DNA from: Bordetella parapertussis
GTDB taxonomy: Bacteria; Pseudomonadota; Gammaproteobacteria; Burkholderiales; Burkholderiaceae_C
DNA length: 5,192 bases
Direction of reading: 5' to 3'
Assembly (NCBI GenBank): GCA_945890735.1
Contig: CAMDCZ010000080.1
Location: forward strand, 1 to 5,192
Positions 4,245 to 5,192 of the stretch are shown here, piece after piece. The notes under the pieces are model-generated. The model saw only the letters and a list, made by a program, of their open reading frames with translations, did no database searches and was not told where the DNA came from. The translations under genes were made by a program, and so were the position numbers. Every line of letters begins with the position of its first letter. Within the stretch, counting starts at the first letter, position 1.

Positions 4245-5192
4245 TCAAGCCCCAAACTGCATGAAACAGGCATCCAACTGCGCTTGCCAGGCCTGCTTTT
4301 GCGCCTCGGGCACGAAGCTGGCTTCAAAGCTGTTGCTGGCCAATTGGTAGGCATGCGTGGCGTTGAGCGACAAGGCCGCGAAGGTTTGCAAGAAGTTTTC
4401 GTTCAGGTAGCCGCCAAAGTAAGCCGGGTCGTCTGAATTGAGCATGACGCACAAACCACGGTCGAGCATCTGCCCGAGGTTGTGGTCTGCCAAATCAGGG
4501 AACACGCACAGCTTTTGGTTGGACAAGGGACACACCGTGAGCGGGACACGCTCTTGGGCCAAGCGTGCCATCAAGGCTTCGTCCTTGCTCGCTTGCACGC
4601 CATGGTCGATGCGCTGGGCGTGCAGCACATCCAAGGCGCTCCAAACATAGGCAGGCGGGCCTTCTTCGCCTGCGTGGGCCACGCACTTGAAGCCGAGTTG
4701 CGCAGCACGCTTGAACACCCGTTCAAACTTTTCGGGTGGGTGGCCAAGCTCGCTGGAATCGAGCCCCACGCCAATGAACATGTCCCGAAACGGGAACGCT
4801 TCCTCGAAGGTCGCGAAAGCCTCGTCCTCGGACAAATGCCGCAGAAAACACAATATCAGTGACGAGCTGATGCCCAGCTTGGTTTGTGCGTCCACGCAAG
4901 CGCGGTGCAAGCCGGTGATCACGGTGCGCATAGCCACTTGGCGGGCGGTGTGGGTTTGCGGGTCAAAGAATATTTCCGCATGCACCACGTTGTCCGCCTT
5001 GGCTCGCAGAAAGTAAGCCCAGGCCATGTCGTAGAAATCTTGCGGTTGTTGCAAAACACTGGCGCCGGCGTAGTAGATGTCCAAAAAACTCTGCAAATCG
5101 GTGAAGGCATAGGCTTCGCGCAAAGCCTCCACACTGGGGTAGTTCAGTCGCACGTTGTTGCGCTTGGCCAAGGCAAAGATCAACTCAGGCTC
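4245..5192 (-). CDS. Adenosine deaminase-family protein, probably adenine deaminase (5' end cut by window)
   Basis: This metal-dependent purine deaminase converts adenine (or adenosine) to hypoxanthine (or inosine) in purine salvage. The visible part is 315 residues; the frame stays open to the window edge, and its first residues, EPELIFALAKRN, match the stretch that normally follows the HLHIEGSL zinc-binding motif. So roughly 20-30 N-terminal residues, including the HxH metal ligands, are missing. The TTG at 5183 is an internal leucine, not a start. Counting from that codon, GVGLDSSELGHPPEKF (138-153), VAHAGEEGPP (168-177, zinc-ligand His170 and catalytic Glu173), RIDHG (191-195, His194), CPLSNQKLCVFP (218-229) and LNSDDPAYFGG (248-258, Asp251-Asp252) are visible. 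The LDSSExGHPP block, in place of the LAGDE of true adenosine deaminases, is typical of adenine-specific members such as P. aeruginosa PA0148 and yeast Aah1. The fold family is certain; the substrate is inferred. Confidence 0.93.
   Translation of the reverse strand, partial: EPELIFALAKRNNVRLNYPSVEALREAYAFTDLQSFLDIYYAGASVLQQPQDFYDMAWAYFLRAKADNVVHAEIFFDPQTHTARQVAMRTVITGLHRACVDAQTKLGISSSLILCFLRHLSEDEAFATFEEAFPFRDMFIGVGLDSSELGHPPEKFERVFKRAAQLGFKCVAHAGEEGPPAYVWSALDVLHAQRIDHGVQASKDEALMARLAQERVPLTVCPLSNQKLCVFPDLADHNLGQMLDRGLCVMLNSDDPAYFGGYLNENFLQTFAALSLNATHAYQLASNSFEASFVPEAQKQAWQAQLDACFMQFGA

Noticed and set aside
4240..4254. TGGGG-TCAAG-CCCCA hairpin over the deaminase stop codon as a terminator
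   Set aside because: The stem is only five base pairs and no T tract follows on either strand, so termination between the deaminase and monooxygenase genes is not supported.

Overview
The window looks like the core chromosome of a betaproteobacterium in the Burkholderiales, most likely Comamonadaceae (Limnohabitans, Rhodoferax or Polaromonas-like). This rests on the S20 sequence (start MASAKPKKKNPRLASGRKRA, end in ALALAA), the DUF3579 gene between rpsT and the arginine genes, and the GC-rich codon use. The placement is an inference from recognised sequence style, not from a search. I see no insertion sequence, phage gene, tRNA, rRNA or CRISPR array, and no gene that looks recently transferred.

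Layout from left to right: (1) rpsT (ribosomal protein S20) on +, complete except that its upstream signals lie outside the window. An 8-bp hairpin and then a strong UUCG-loop terminator follow it. (2) A small DUF3579 gene on - converges on the same terminator. (3) A 118-bp divergent intergenic region holds a perfect 9-bp inverted repeat whose arms each carry a TAGAAT -10-like hexamer, one facing each way. After it comes a hairpin with a T-rich tail in the argD leader. (4) argD and argF on + are separated by one base and form an arginine-biosynthesis operon: acetylornithine aminotransferase makes N-acetylornithine, and ornithine carbamoyltransferase turns ornithine into citrulline. (5) A 25-bp convergent gap has no clear terminator. 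(6) On -, an adenosine/adenine deaminase-family gene, cut by the right edge, is followed after 41 bp by a class A FAD-dependent aromatic-ring monooxygenase.

No new multi-gene system is evident. The points that deserve a second look are regulatory: the symmetrical divergent promoter region, the terminator-like leader hairpin before argD, and two minus-strand genes (DUF3579 and the monooxygenase) that lack a Shine-Dalgarno but have a -10-like hexamer about 7 nt before the start codon, which would fit leaderless transcripts. The deaminase motifs favour adenine over adenosine as substrate. The substrate of the monooxygenase cannot be read from the sequence.
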